Notes: generated by a model from the sequence alone, not told the origin. DNA of 64,000 bases from Paenibacillus sp. Root52 (GCF_001426865.1 NZ_LMFO01000023.1:248001-312000); one strand, 5' to 3'; positions 8,766-18,498 are shown, counted from the stretch's first letter. Translations and numbers: made by a program.

Positions 8766-9446
8766 TTATGCGTCTCTCTTCTTCCACAACGTCACCCATA
8801 GGATGGGTATGCCAAACTCAGCATCTTCCTGATTCATTGTCTTCATTGGGCGTAACTCTACACATTCGAATGATTCCTCCAGCATATAGCGGAGCTTCTC
8901 TTCTGTAAATGCTAGACCACCCTTCATTGATTTCTCCCGGTATACATCCCAATCATCCATAACGGTCTCTGGCCCGCCCATACCTCCGAATCCTGGAGCA
9001 AAACAAGTCATGCCAAAGTAGCCTCCTGGTCGAAGCGCACTATAGATCATCTCTAGATACGGTATACGCTGATGGGGCAAGAGATGATGAAGACAGCCGG
9101 AATCATATACGAGATCATATTCTGCATGCGGAGATAACTCAAATACGGATCGACACTCAAAGTTAACCGCGAGCTGTTCTTCATTAGCCCGTTCTTTTGC
9201 CCATGCAATAGCCGTCTCGGATAGATCGTATGCATCGACTTGGTAACCCTCACGCGTCAGATAGATTGCATTTCTACCTGGCCCACAGCCAAGCTCTAGA
9301 GCCTTGCCTCCAGTCAGCAATCCTGAGTTCACATGTGCTACCAAATTCTCATCAGGCTTATTCGGGAAAAAGGGAATCGGTCTGCTACGATCTTCATAAA
9401 AAGGTTCCCAGAACTGTTTTGCAGAGCGAAATTCCGCATCTAACAT
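8766..9446 (-). CDS. Class I SAM-dependent methyltransferase
   Basis: This 226-residue protein has the SAM-binding motif I LELGCGPGRN, motif II VDAYDLS and a post-I acidic residue, followed by VYDSGCLHHLLP as motif IV. The N-terminal FWEPFYEDRSRPIPFFPNKPDENL pattern is typical of small-molecule methyltransferases of the SAM_MT class found in bacilli; no substrate can be assigned. The ribosome binding site before the ATG is weak. It lies 44 bases upstream of the SDR gene in the same direction and could be cotranscribed with it. Confidence 0.85.
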   Translation of the reverse strand: MLDAEFRSAKQFWEPFYEDRSRPIPFFPNKPDENLVAHVNSGLLTGGKALELGCGPGRNAIYLTREGYQVDAYDLSETAIAWAKERANEEQLAVNFECRSVFELSPHAEYDLVYDSGCLHHLLPHQRIPYLEMIYSALRPGGYFGMTCFAPGFGGMGGPETVMDDWDVYREKSMKGGLAFTEEKLRYMLEESFECVELRPMKTMNQEDAEFGIPILWVTLWKKRDA

Positions 9447-9645
9447 GTCATATACATCCTGAATATTTCTAATTGTTTTTTCTATACCTTTCGCCTCCTA
9501 ATTCAGATGAAACCCCCTTGTAGAATAAGCATTTCAAACGGATTTCTCTCAAAATTATGCTACACTCTATTATAACATTTTTACCCAGAAGTTCTCTATT
9601 TTTCTTGAAGAATTCCATGATGTATAGGTATAAAACTGGGCATAC

Positions 9646-9687
9646 AAAAAGACGTCTAAGGAGAGCGTATTGCTCCACTGAGACGTC
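9646..9687 (-). terminator. Rho-independent terminator after the DinB gene
   Basis: GACGTCT at 9651-9657 pairs with AGACGTC at 9681-9687, with further pairing inside the loop (GGAG/CTCC). On the minus strand the stem is followed by TTTTT. It terminates the gene at 9729-10256 and makes a short open frame across 9469-9678 unlikely to be real. Confidence 0.85.
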
Positions 9688-9728
9688 CTTACTACTTCCC
9701 TATGAAAGGTAAAAAAGTTATACCAATC

Positions 9729-10256
9729 TCATATACCTAATCGTTCCCGAAGTGAGGTAATATGAGCGACATGGTGTCTGCCATGCCAGGAATAGAAGCC
9801 TAGGTTATAGTCCAATCTAGTCGTTTCTTGTGAACCTGGGTGATAGAATGATTTGGCAAAATCCGCATCTGTTAAGGTATGTAGCAGCCCGACCCACCGG
9901 CGGTGTAATGCATCTAGAATCTGAAGGGAGAATTCGATATCCAGTTCCCGTGAATCACTAAGCTCAGCCCAGCGATCCTCGTAATACGGCTTGATCGTTG
10001 GATTATCCTCGGTCAGTGCCAACTTGAATCGAATCATGCTGTTCATATGACTATCCGCCATATGATGGATCACTTGTTTAACCATCCAGCCTCCGTCCCG
10101 GTAAGGTAGGCTTAACTGTTCTGGGCTCAATCCTTCTACAGCTTGACGAGCGCTAGCGGGTAACTGTGCAATGTCCTCAATCCACTGTTCTCTCTGAGCT
10201 ACTGTAATCTCCCCCGAATGTTCGAATGATCCAATAGGATATCTCAAATCCATCAT
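9729..10256 (-). CDS. DinB/YfiT-family putative metal-dependent enzyme
   Basis: This 175-residue protein has the four-helix DinB fold pattern with metal-ligand histidines in QVIHHMADSHMN (first pair) and in WHGRHHVAHI near the C terminus. The opening MDLRYPIGSF and the length match Bacillus YfiT-like proteins, annotated as metal-dependent hydrolases and, for some members, as bacillithiol S-transferases. The start is one of two adjacent ATG codons (10256 or 10253) behind GGAGGG. It is followed by a good terminator and preceded by a methyltransferase gene 55 bases away. Confidence 0.85.
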   Translation of the reverse strand: MMDLRYPIGSFEHSGEITVAQREQWIEDIAQLPASARQAVEGLSPEQLSLPYRDGGWMVKQVIHHMADSHMNSMIRFKLALTEDNPTIKPYYEDRWAELSDSRELDIEFSLQILDALHRRWVGLLHTLTDADFAKSFYHPGSQETTRLDYNLGFYSWHGRHHVAHITSLRERLGI

Positions 10257-10311
10257 GTATTCCCTCCACACCTCAGTTTAAATGTTAATCCCGTTCTTCT
10301 GAATATATAGA

Positions 10312-10995
10312 TTACTCTCCTGCCCTTACTGCTCTCCAAATGTACTTGCGCTCCTGTACACAGATTCTTCCGTCAACCAGACTTTCATCTAGTTTGGCTT
10401 GAAATGCTTCCTGAAGCTCAGGCAACGTATAGTCAGGATTTCCTGGCGTATCGGAGAGAAAGAGTGCAAATTCATGTTCATTAGGGAACACTAGAACTGC
10501 ATCGTTGAATTCTTCGATTTCAATATCCTCATATCGGTTATTCAACAACCGTTCTCTCACCTTACTCACATCGCCATGAATACCGATGATTGTTCCGCCT
10601 TTGCGAAGCACTCGGCCATGTTCAATGATAGATGTTGGTCCGCGACGATCATAAATTAGGTCAAACTGTTCATCCACAAAAGGCATCTTCGTCTTGGTCG
10701 TAGCGTGTACAAACTCTACGTTCCTCACACCAGACGATGCTAGCCCCGATAATGCGATTCGTATCATCTCGCTGGAGTTGTCGAAACCGGTAACGTGCTG
10801 AGCGTAAGCTGACATTCGCAATGTAAACTCACCATGACCACATCCCGCGTCAAGTACCGTGTTATGGAGAGGTAACATTTCAATTAATCGCTTTTCAAAC
10901 ACATCTTCCGCTGAGTGTCCTTCGACGATAAACTTCGACCTGCCCCGATATCCTCCGTTACGTCTCGCAATCATGTCATACCATGCCAGTCCCAT
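10312..10995 (-). CDS. Class I SAM-dependent methyltransferase
   Basis: This 227-residue protein carries the SAM motif I VLDAGCGHGEF, motif II TGFDNSSEM, and a motif IV region FDLIYDRRGP. The C-terminal third has no motif I can tie to a substrate. I start it at 10995 because GGAGGGGG lies six bases upstream; an in-frame ATG at 11013 falls inside that ribosome binding site and is less likely. It is divergent from spo0M. Confidence 0.85.
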   Translation of the reverse strand: MGLAWYDMIARRNGGYRGRSKFIVEGHSAEDVFEKRLIEMLPLHNTVLDAGCGHGEFTLRMSAYAQHVTGFDNSSEMIRIALSGLASSGVRNVEFVHATTKTKMPFVDEQFDLIYDRRGPTSIIEHGRVLRKGGTIIGIHGDVSKVRERLLNNRYEDIEIEEFNDAVLVFPNEHEFALFLSDTPGNPDYTLPELQEAFQAKLDESLVDGRICVQERKYIWRAVRAGE

Positions 10996-11171
10996 CCGAT
11001 TCCCCCTCCGCATATTCCTTTATTTAACTATATTCGACAATGACCGTTCATTTCCCCCACTATTCCGAGAATTTTATACTATAAAATTTGAAACGGCAAT
11101 CCGTCACATTCCGTATAAAGGTCGAAGTCGTATTTTTTCCCAGAAATCGAACTGATCCGGAGGTTGAGCAA

Positions 11172-11945
11172 ATGTCATTTTTCAAGAAAATGTTAGCTAG
11201 TGTAGGCGTAGGCGCAGCAAAAGTAAATACGGAATTAGATACTCCTGAGGTTATCCCAGGCGGTGTTATTACAGGAACGGTATACATACAAGGTGGTGAT
11301 GTCGAACAGAACGTCGACCGAATATACCTAAGTATTCACACTCATTACCTACGTGAACGCGATGATCGTAAGTTCAAGGAGAAGGCAACTATCGCCAAGT
11401 TTTTGTTAACGGATGGCTTCACCTTGCAGCCAGGCGCAAAGCTGGAGAAACAGTTCTCATTTGACCTACCGGAAAATCTTCCGCTCACGCTGCATAGTGC
11501 CGAGGTATGGGTGGAAACAGGCCTTGATATTGCAAGTGCTATGGATCCTTCGGATCGGGATTTATTACGTGTTGTACCAACCCAAGAGATGCGTACCGTC
11601 TTAGATGCCATTGACATCCTTGGCTTCAAGTTGCGTGAAGTCACCAATGACTACGCACCTAAACTTGGCTGCAATCTGCCCTTTGTTCAGGAATTCGAAT
11701 TCGTACCCACGAATAAGTTTCGTGGATATTTGGATGAGCTGGAGGTTCTGTTCTATCCGATGGGCGACTCGCTAGAGCTACTGCTACAGATCGATCGTCG
11801 TGCTAGAGGGCTAAGTGGCATTTTCTCAGAAGCGATGGGTACAGATGAGAGCTTTGTCCGACTACACCTATATGAGCGGCATCTAGCGCGCGGAGCACAA
11901 TCGGTGGCGCAAGGGTTGGAAGAAGTTATTTCGAAGCACATTTAA
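11172..11945 (+). CDS. spo0M: Sporulation-control protein Spo0M
   Basis: This 257-residue protein matches Spo0M of Bacillus subtilis in length and pattern: the opening MSFFKKMLASVGVGAAKV, the early strand TELDTPEVIPGGVITG, and the arrestin-like beta-sandwich body. Spo0M is a soluble protein that influences sporulation initiation and cell division, with an arrestin-like fold. GGAGGTTGA lies six bases before the ATG, which decides the start against a longer frame from 11088. The gene is alone on the plus strand, with a shared terminator against the converging PRD regulator gene. It supports an endospore-forming host. Confidence 0.93.
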   Translation: MSFFKKMLASVGVGAAKVNTELDTPEVIPGGVITGTVYIQGGDVEQNVDRIYLSIHTHYLRERDDRKFKEKATIAKFLLTDGFTLQPGAKLEKQFSFDLPENLPLTLHSAEVWVETGLDIASAMDPSDRDLLRVVPTQEMRTVLDAIDILGFKLREVTNDYAPKLGCNLPFVQEFEFVPTNKFRGYLDELEVLFYPMGDSLELLLQIDRRARGLSGIFSEAMGTDESFVRLHLYERHLARGAQSVAQGLEEVISKHI

Positions 11946-11993
11946 TTCAGTGAAAGTGATATAGAACTATAAACAGACGATAATTAACAAACC

Positions 11994-12035
11994 ATAAACA
12001 ATAAACAATAAACAATAAATCATAAATCATAAAAA
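11994..12035. repeat. Heptanucleotide tandem repeat
   Basis: Three copies of ATAAACA (11994-12014) are followed by two of ATAAATC (12015-12028) and a partial sixth unit. The array lies between the spo0M stop and the shared terminator, so it is outside coding sequence. Confidence 0.8.
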
Positions 12036-12081
12036 AAACAAGCAGTTCTCCCCAGTTAATCGGATAGAGACCTGCTTGTTT
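12036..12081. terminator. Bidirectional terminator between spo0M and the PRD regulator gene
   Basis: AAACAAGCAG at 12036-12045 and CTGCTTGTTT at 12072-12081 form a ten-base stem, flanked by an A-run on the left and T-rich sequence on the right. It can serve spo0M on the plus strand and the regulator gene on the minus strand. Confidence 0.8.
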
Positions 12082-12122
12082 GTTTAGTTCACATGTAATA
12101 TTTCGATTAAGCCTAATACTAC

Positions 12123-14099
12123 TCAGGAATAAGCATCCGTACTTTTGGTACGCAGTGTATGGCGAACGATCTGGGCAAAATCCTCAAAGGCATTACAGGT
12201 TCGCAACCCCTCAAGGAGTTCCTCCTGACGGATGAATTCCACAAATAGATCGTAGATACCCATCGCTTGCTCATAATCCTCTTTGCATATAGATAACATG
12301 AATATCGCGTGTACTTCGTTCTCATTATCCCAACGAATTGGCTTCTCCAGCAAACAGACGGAGACAACCGTACGTGTAGAACTTAGCTCTAACGGATGGG
12401 GTATCGCCATACCTCTACCCAAAGCCGTGGAAGCCATTTCCTCACGCTCCTGTAATGCAGGCCAAAACCGACCCGTCACTACACCTCGTGCTGATAACCT
12501 ATCACTCATCTCAGACATAAGCTTGAACTTATCAGGCTGATCCGTACGATACATAAAAAATTCAGGATCGAAATAGCGTAGCAACGTCATTTCCTCTTGG
12601 GTATCACTGGAACGTACCATATGCGTTATGGTTGCCATATCCCGTTCTGAAGGAATAGCAGCGATGACAGCCGAAGGCTTGCCCTTAGACTCTCGTAAGC
12701 GAATGGTGGAGATCACCATATCCTCGGGAATGCTCACCATTTCCTCATATTCACGTAAGGATACAACGCGAGATACCTCCAGCTCCGCAAACAATGAACG
12801 CAAACGCGATTCAAGGATACGTGCTGTACCATAACCTGAGCCACATACGAGTAGAACGGACTTCCGTTTTCGGTGAGGAATTTGATATTTGCGTTCCAAC
12901 GCCGCTCCGAAATGCAGTGCCAGATAACCAATCTCGCTATCATTAATTTCATAAGGCACATACGTCTGTAGCTGTTTAATCGCACCAATCGTAATCTCAT
13001 ATGCCAGCGGATAATATTTACGGATATGTCCCAATAGTGGATTACGCATGTTCATCCCATGCTCTAGCCGTGTAATCATGGGTTTCAGATGGGCGTAAAG
13101 GTCACGTGGTAATCGTTCATCATCTCTTAGATCATAACTATATCGTTCACAGACATAGTCTAGCATCCGCTGAACGGTAACATATAGAGGATCATCCGAT
13201 AGACCATCCCAATCCGTAGCCGTCATTTTTTTGCTAATAATATGCAATAACAGATAATCACGCTCACCCGCGGAGAAACGAATGGAATATAACTCCTCCA
13301 GATCTTTAATCATCTGTAGAGCAAGTTCTTGATCCTGCCCACTCGCCTCTACTGTATCAAACTTCTCTAACCCATGGCCCTGCATAACACGAAGTACCAT
13401 AACAGCCAAATGTGTGATCAGATCCTTCAGAGCCAGATCAGCGATCCGAACATGCTTATGACGCAAATGTCGCATCACCACTTCCCGAATTTGGGCTGGA
13501 TCCACAGGCTGCAACAATTGCTCCTGCGCAACCGTAATTCCATCTGGAGCCAATTGTAATTGTTCATCACGCACGTCAGCATATTCAGCGAGACAATATC
13601 GAATGCTTTTCTCATCCCCAGTTACCTGCACGCCATATCCAGGTTTAATGCAGAGCTGCAATTGATAATTCTCTAGAATCTGACGAATGATCTTAAGGTC
13701 ATTATTCATCGTTGCACGGCTAATAAATAATTGATCAGCGAGGTCTTCCATTTTGATATGACCTGGTTCGTTTAACAATTTAAACAATTCAAATCGTATC
13801 CGCTCCTCAGGTGATCCAGGGATGGGCAAGCTCCCAGATTGAAGATTATGCCGGTTTTCAAGCAACGCTTCATAGCTGGAAGGCTCATCGATCACGATGG
13901 AATACCCCTTCCCTCGTTTGGATTCCAGTCTGCTTCCATGTTGCACAAGGATGCTCTCCAGCTTCTTCAGATCGTCCCGAATGGTTCTCACTGTGACCTC
14001 TAGCCTCTCGGCAAGAGCCTGGCTTGTCCACGCCTGATCCTGCCCTTCACCATGAAGAAGGAGAAACAACTTCTGCAAACGTTTGTATGGAAATATCAT
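12123..14099 (-). CDS. PTS-regulated transcriptional activator, ManR/BglG type (PRD, EIIB and EIIA domains)
   Basis: This 658-residue regulator has, in order, an N-terminal HTH (about 5-65), a second HTH with DLADQLFISRATM (about 95-160), PRD1 (about 190-300), PRD2 (about 305-415, with DSEIGYLALHFGAALER), an EIIB-like domain with cysteine in LLVCGSGYGTA (about 425-515) and an EIIA-like domain with histidine in GMAIPHPLE (about 525-650). Such regulators are controlled by PTS phosphorylation: absence of substrate leaves the EIIB/EIIA sites phosphorylated and the regulator inactive. It is the last gene of the GH38/PTS operon and most likely activates it. I start it at 14099, eleven bases after AGGAGGT. 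Confidence 0.9.
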   Translation of the reverse strand: MIFPYKRLQKLFLLLHGEGQDQAWTSQALAERLEVTVRTIRDDLKKLESILVQHGSRLESKRGKGYSIVIDEPSSYEALLENRHNLQSGSLPIPGSPEERIRFELFKLLNEPGHIKMEDLADQLFISRATMNNDLKIIRQILENYQLQLCIKPGYGVQVTGDEKSIRYCLAEYADVRDEQLQLAPDGITVAQEQLLQPVDPAQIREVVMRHLRHKHVRIADLALKDLITHLAVMVLRVMQGHGLEKFDTVEASGQDQELALQMIKDLEELYSIRFSAGERDYLLLHIISKKMTATDWDGLSDDPLYVTVQRMLDYVCERYSYDLRDDERLPRDLYAHLKPMITRLEHGMNMRNPLLGHIRKYYPLAYEITIGAIKQLQTYVPYEINDSEIGYLALHFGAALERKYQIPHRKRKSVLLVCGSGYGTARILESRLRSLFAELEVSRVVSLREYEEMVSIPEDMVISTIRLRESKGKPSAVIAAIPSERDMATITHMVRSSDTQEEMTLLRYFDPEFFMYRTDQPDKFKLMSEMSDRLSARGVVTGRFWPALQEREEMASTALGRGMAIPHPLELSSTRTVVSVCLLEKPIRWDNENEVHAIFMLSICKEDYEQAMGIYDLFVEFIRQEELLEGLRTCNAFEDFAQIVRHTLRTKSTDAYS

Positions 14100-14200
14100 A
14101 TCTATATCCGACCTCCTCTCTGATCCGTCTAAGCTGAGCATTCGATAAAATCCATTTAACCACGTCTAACTGTGAACAGTATTTATATTAATTCAGCTTA

Positions 14201-14431
14201 TATAAATTGAACTAAAGAATATTTACACTGCCACTCCGATGACAGAATAACTTTCCGATCGCTGTTATCCCCAGATTTTTTTGATTCCCTTTTCCAAAGG
14301 GAATATCGGGGATAGCGTATGCTTCCGATGTAGCTTTCTTGCAGAAAGCTTTCAGGCGAACGCTCCGCTTCTCCATGTTATTTCTGTCCTCTCCGTTCTA
14401 GTATAAATGTAAATGTTAAGTTCAATTTATA
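14201..14431. repeat. Dispersed palindromic intergenic repeat, copy 1
   Basis: The element is bounded by a perfect 13-base inverted repeat, TATAAATTGAACT at 14201-14213 and its complement at 14419-14431. Inside, TTATCCCC pairs with GGGGATA, and GACAGAA pairs with TTTCTGTC, so the whole can fold into one long imperfect hairpin. It matches copies at 17144 and 29681 in the same orientation, but carries about 40 extra bases after GGGGATA that contain a small hairpin of their own (AGCTTTC...GAAAGCT). Its right terminus supplies the TAA stop of the GH38 gene. Confidence 0.88.
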
Positions 14432-17105
14432 CAGATACAAGGACGGTCAACAGCTTGCAATGGGTAAGCTCAGGCAATGGAATGACTTGCTCTTTATTCG
14501 CAATAACCTGTGCTGGCTCCAAAGACTGTTCGGCCAAGGATACTCGTTCCACCGAAACCGACTGATTGAACTGAACTGTTGCTTGTGCATTTTGCTTCAA
14601 GTACGGATTGAATACACGGATAATATAACCATCACGATGTTCCGCTTTCTTGAACGCGCTGAGTACAGCATTAGATTCCTCCTTAAAGGACATTAAGCTG
14701 TAGTTCTGTGGCAATGTACGCTCTTCATCTCGGAAGGCGAAGATCAATCGTCCATTCAAAAAGTCACACAATTGATAGCTGGCGATCGGGGTTAAATATT
14801 CACGCGCAACATGCGCTACCTTCGCTTCATCCAGTCCAGCATGGTGGATATACAATGCAAACGAGAAGTTCAGCTCACCCAGCAACTGGGCATCTGGTGT
14901 AGCAACGATTTTCTCTCCCGAAGCTCGCCCCGGGCGATACACAAGATTTTCTTTACCCATGAAACCAAACGTTCGGAACAAGGTCAAGGCAATAGTATCC
15001 ATCTTCTCGCCTACAATCTCGTACTCACGCACTCCTTCGGTGATCACTACGATGCCACGATTACCGTCATTCAATCCCGCATAACTCTGCATCGCTTCAA
15101 TCGTAATCGGCTTCTCTTGCCACTTCTCACGTTCCCACACCTGGGCTTCAGGCAAGGACGTAGGACGAGCAATAACACCAAAAGGCTGATCTGCAATCGA
15201 TAAGGAGGAAGCTAGACCTGTATCAAAGAGTACACGTAGTCGGTGGCTAAGCACCTGATTTTGTACCTGAACCTCAAAGCGGATCAATGACTCTCCCTTA
15301 CGAAGTCCTACTTGAACTTGGATTGGCAGTTGTCCCGAGCTTATTCCTGCTTCACGTTCATGCAGATCCGCAGGCACATTCAGTGTGCATCCCAGTTGAA
15401 GCTCTTCAAGAACGGTGGTCTTCGCCGTAGTCACATTCAGTTTGCTACCAATGGAAGATACAATAAGATCCCGCTCTGGTGGTGAATAGTTGTAAGAATC
15501 TCCGTCATCACCGTTATCTTCAAACACCATCTGATTGGCATACGTCTGTCCAGAGGTTTTATCTGTAATGGTTAATGTACCGTTATCTTCAACAACGATG
15601 CCAAAGAATTCATTTTCGATATGCTGATCATTGCGTCGCTCAATCGTTGGTGCCGCTCCCTGACTAAAGTCAAAGATGATCTGAGTATATCCCATCGCCG
15701 GAACCTCTTGCAGTTCTACTAATAGTTTCGCACGATATACACGGTCTGGGAGATATACTTTACGACTTGGATTCAGATCAATGTGTTGTCCTAACACATA
15801 ATCTGTCTGATCTACTTTGTCCACAATCGTATAGGCCAGTTCTCTTCCCTTCGTATCACGAATAACAAACGATTCCTCTGGAATGTACGCTTCAATCTCC
15901 GTAACACCCCCACGAACATACGGTAAAGTATTGAACAGGGTAAAGGCAAATGTCTCCTCCTGCTCAATGGTGGAAGCAATCATTCGCATATGCAAATCTA
16001 GTAGATTGCGTGCGATATCATTGGCTTGTTTGTAACGGAAAGCAACGTCCTGATTCGTAGTATCACTGTTGCATCCACCAATACTATCATGCGCCGCATT
16101 CTCAAACATCAACTTCCAGATATCTTCCACAATGCGATGCGGATATTCATGTCCAAGAGAGTGACTGATGGCCAGTACAGGCTCTAAGATGTTCGCAATG
16201 AAGTTCTCGATCTGGTTATTCTGTTGCTTGAGATCTGCACGCGTGGAAAAAATGGATTTGTGAATGCGCATATGCTTAGCTTCCATTAACTCACCGCGGA
16301 GTACCGGCAGATCATGACTGTCTGCTTCGATCTCTGCCATGAAACGTTCCGGCTCATTCATTACATATTCCCTTTTGTCATCTAGCTCGTTGAAGCGTTC
16401 AATCAATTGAGGCAGATTCAAACGAATCGGTGCTTGATCGAAGCCATTCGGGAAGTAAATATGCCGCGTTGATGCTTTGTTCTCAAGCGCGCCAATCTGT
16501 TTTTCCAAATACGGCTGCAAATCCTCGGCATCCTCTGGAATGTTTCCTCCGTAGTAATATCCAAACGGCATCTGAACCGCGAATACTTGGCTACCATCCG
16601 ATCCTTCCCAGGTAAATTCAGTACGCGGATTCGTATTATCGGACACCCCACGCCAGAACAAGAAACGTTCAATGCCGAACTCCCGATAAATCTGCGGCAT
16701 TTGTGCTGATTGTCCAAACGCATCTGGTACATAACCAACCTTCATGGCATGCCCATATTTGCGTGCTGTTTCCGTTCCATAGTACAGGTTTCTAACCATG
16801 GATTCACTGGAAATGACCAACTGATCTGTTTGGGTATACCACGGGCCAGTCATGAGTCGTTTAGCTGAAACTAGATTACGAATACGTTCCTCATCCTCTG
16901 GACACCAACGGATGTAATCATCCAACAAGGAGCCCTGAGCATCTAGCAGGTAATAATGAAATCCTTCAATATTCTCCAGTGCATTTAGCACTTCTTTAAC
17001 ATGTTTGACTAGATAAACTTTGGAACGGGAGGTGGTGAAGTACCATTCCCGATCCCAGTGTGTGTGTGGAATAACATGCACCTTCGTACGTTCTCTCTCA
17101 CTCAT
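14427..17105 (-). CDS. mngB: GH38 alpha-mannosidase, mannosylglycerate hydrolase type
   Basis: This 892-residue cytoplasmic protein is a glycoside hydrolase family 38 enzyme. It has the zinc-binding HTHWDREW (His14, Asp18), the nucleophile Asp128 in GYVPDAFGQ, the later catalytic region WKLMFENAAHDSIGG, and beta-sandwich domains in the C-terminal half. Length and pattern fit MngB, which splits 2-O-(6-phospho-alpha-mannosyl)-glycerate after PTS uptake. The adjoining fructose-type PTS genes and PRD regulator support that assignment, although another phosphorylated mannoside is possible. GGAGGG lies eight bases before the ATG. Copies of a palindromic repeat flank it on both sides, and the stop codon lies inside one of them. 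Confidence 0.88.
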   Translation of the reverse strand: MSERERTKVHVIPHTHWDREWYFTTSRSKVYLVKHVKEVLNALENIEGFHYYLLDAQGSLLDDYIRWCPEDEERIRNLVSAKRLMTGPWYTQTDQLVISSESMVRNLYYGTETARKYGHAMKVGYVPDAFGQSAQMPQIYREFGIERFLFWRGVSDNTNPRTEFTWEGSDGSQVFAVQMPFGYYYGGNIPEDAEDLQPYLEKQIGALENKASTRHIYFPNGFDQAPIRLNLPQLIERFNELDDKREYVMNEPERFMAEIEADSHDLPVLRGELMEAKHMRIHKSIFSTRADLKQQNNQIENFIANILEPVLAISHSLGHEYPHRIVEDIWKLMFENAAHDSIGGCNSDTTNQDVAFRYKQANDIARNLLDLHMRMIASTIEQEETFAFTLFNTLPYVRGGVTEIEAYIPEESFVIRDTKGRELAYTIVDKVDQTDYVLGQHIDLNPSRKVYLPDRVYRAKLLVELQEVPAMGYTQIIFDFSQGAAPTIERRNDQHIENEFFGIVVEDNGTLTITDKTSGQTYANQMVFEDNGDDGDSYNYSPPERDLIVSSIGSKLNVTTAKTTVLEELQLGCTLNVPADLHEREAGISSGQLPIQVQVGLRKGESLIRFEVQVQNQVLSHRLRVLFDTGLASSLSIADQPFGVIARPTSLPEAQVWEREKWQEKPITIEAMQSYAGLNDGNRGIVVITEGVREYEIVGEKMDTIALTLFRTFGFMGKENLVYRPGRASGEKIVATPDAQLLGELNFSFALYIHHAGLDEAKVAHVAREYLTPIASYQLCDFLNGRLIFAFRDEERTLPQNYSLMSFKEESNAVLSAFKKAEHRDGYIIRVFNPYLKQNAQATVQFNQSVSVERVSLAEQSLEPAQVIANKEQVIPLPELTHCKLLTVLVSV

Positions 17106-17143
17106 CTCTGTATCCCTCCAGTTGCTTATTTAGCTCTATATAG

Positions 17144-17320
17144 TTCAACTAAAAGATGTTTACACTAACCACTCCGATGACAGAACAACCTTCCGATCGC
17201 TGTTATCCCCAGATTTTTTTGATTCCCTTCTATAAAGGGAAAATCCGGGGATAAAGGCGAACGCTTCGCTTCTTCACGTTATTTCTGTCCTCTCCGTTCT
17301 CGTGTAAAAGTTTAGTTGAA
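17144..17320. repeat. Dispersed palindromic intergenic repeat, copy 2
   Basis: The copy runs from TTCAACTAAA (17144-17153) to its inverted partner TTTAGTTGAA (17311-17320), about 177 bases. It shares with copies 1 and 3 the segments GATGACAGAA, CTTCCGATC, GTTATCCCCAGATTT, GGGGATAAAGGCGAACGC and TTATTTCTGTCCTCTCCG. It lies between the EIIC stop (32 bases away) and the GH38 start (39 bases away), so it is within the operon transcript. Unlike copy 1 it lacks the extra 40 bases. Confidence 0.88.
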
Positions 17321-17351
17321 TACATATTGGTTCTAATAAATTCTCATTTAT

Positions 17352-18470
17352 TTAGTCAAAAACAAGTTCAATCTCTTCTCCATTTTTCTTCACAGAAGCT
17401 TCCTTCGTTTCAGCAGGTTGTTTCTCTTCTTCATCACGGAAGTTAACAAGCATCGTTCCGCCCGCAACAATGAGTGCCCCGAAGATACCTCCGGCAAGGT
17501 ACGCAAGTGGTGTACCTACGGAGATCGCACCGTACAATCCGCCGATCGGTGGCATGATGATGTGCGCGCCGAGCAACGCGGTTAATGCTGCACCTGATGC
17601 ACAGGCAACCATGTTGACCAAAATCATTTTTGCAGGATTACGCAGCGTAAATGGAATTGCTCCTTCTGTGATCCCGATGACACCCATAATGACAGCGCCT
17701 TTACCCGCTTCCTGATACGTTTTGGAGAAACGTTTCTTCATCAGCAATGTTGCTAAACCGTAGCCAAGTGGTGGAATACAGATCGCAATGTTGATAAACA
17801 CATTAGGCAGATATACACCAGACAGGAACAACGCGTTACCTGCCATCCAAGCGGCTTTGTTCACTGGTCCGCCGAGATCAAATCCGATCATCGCGCCCAG
17901 AATAATAACAAGCAAGACTGTATTGGTTCCGCTCTGACTCATGTTCTGTACCCATGTAATCAGGTAATCATTGAGTGCGCCCAGTGGCCCGCCAAGAACA
18001 ACGGCCATCAGGAAACCCGTAAGTCCCACAGTGATCAGCGGCAAAATGATTAAGGGTACCGAGCCCGCGGCTGGACCTGTGATTTTAACTTTATTTTTGA
18101 CCCAGAGCGTGATATATCCGGCAAAGAAACCCGAAATGAGCGCGCCTAGGAAACCTGCGTTTGTCTGTTGAGCCAATACCCCACCGATCAGACCTGCGGC
18201 CAGCGCCGGTTTGTCAGCAATGGAATAAGCAATGTAACCAGACAATACAATGGTCAGTAGCCCGATACCGCTCCAACCTACATTTTGTACCAGGTATAAA
18301 ATATGCAAGAATCCGCTTCCATCTTTATATGGATCAAGGTCTGTTATGCCCATCGACAACGCGATGATCTTACAGATCGCTACAACCAAGGAACCCGCGA
18401 TAATAACTGGCAACAGGTAGGATATACCTGTCATGAGATGTGTTTTTGCTTCACCAAACCATTTTCTCAT
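17352..18470 (-). CDS. PTS fructose-family EIIC permease component
   Basis: This 372-residue membrane protein is the sugar channel of a fructose/mannitol-class PTS. It has about nine or ten membrane segments, the typical opening MRKWFGEAKTHLMTGISYLL, and internal motifs GGPVNKAAW and GITEGAIPF that mark fructose-type EIIC. It ends in a charged cytoplasmic tail of about 30 residues. AGGAGAG precedes the ATG. It is the third gene of an EIIA-EIIB-EIIC set with separate polypeptides, followed by the GH38 mannosidase, which points to mannosylglycerate or a related mannoside as substrate. Confidence 0.92.
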   Translation of the reverse strand: MRKWFGEAKTHLMTGISYLLPVIIAGSLVVAICKIIALSMGITDLDPYKDGSGFLHILYLVQNVGWSGIGLLTIVLSGYIAYSIADKPALAAGLIGGVLAQQTNAGFLGALISGFFAGYITLWVKNKVKITGPAAGSVPLIILPLITVGLTGFLMAVVLGGPLGALNDYLITWVQNMSQSGTNTVLLVIILGAMIGFDLGGPVNKAAWMAGNALFLSGVYLPNVFINIAICIPPLGYGLATLLMKKRFSKTYQEAGKGAVIMGVIGITEGAIPFTLRNPAKMILVNMVACASGAALTALLGAHIIMPPIGGLYGAISVGTPLAYLAGGIFGALIVAGGTMLVNFRDEEEKQPAETKEASVKKNGEEIELVFD

Positions 18471-18498
18471 CTTACTCTCTCCTCATATGGAAGATAAT

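Noticed and set aside
9469..9678. A 69-codon open frame on the minus strand
   Set aside because: It overlaps a clear terminator hairpin, lacks a ribosome binding site and has no protein-like pattern.
14811..15203. A 130-codon open frame on the plus strand within the GH38 gene
   Set aside because: It lies wholly antisense to well-supported GH38 motifs and has no ribosome binding site.
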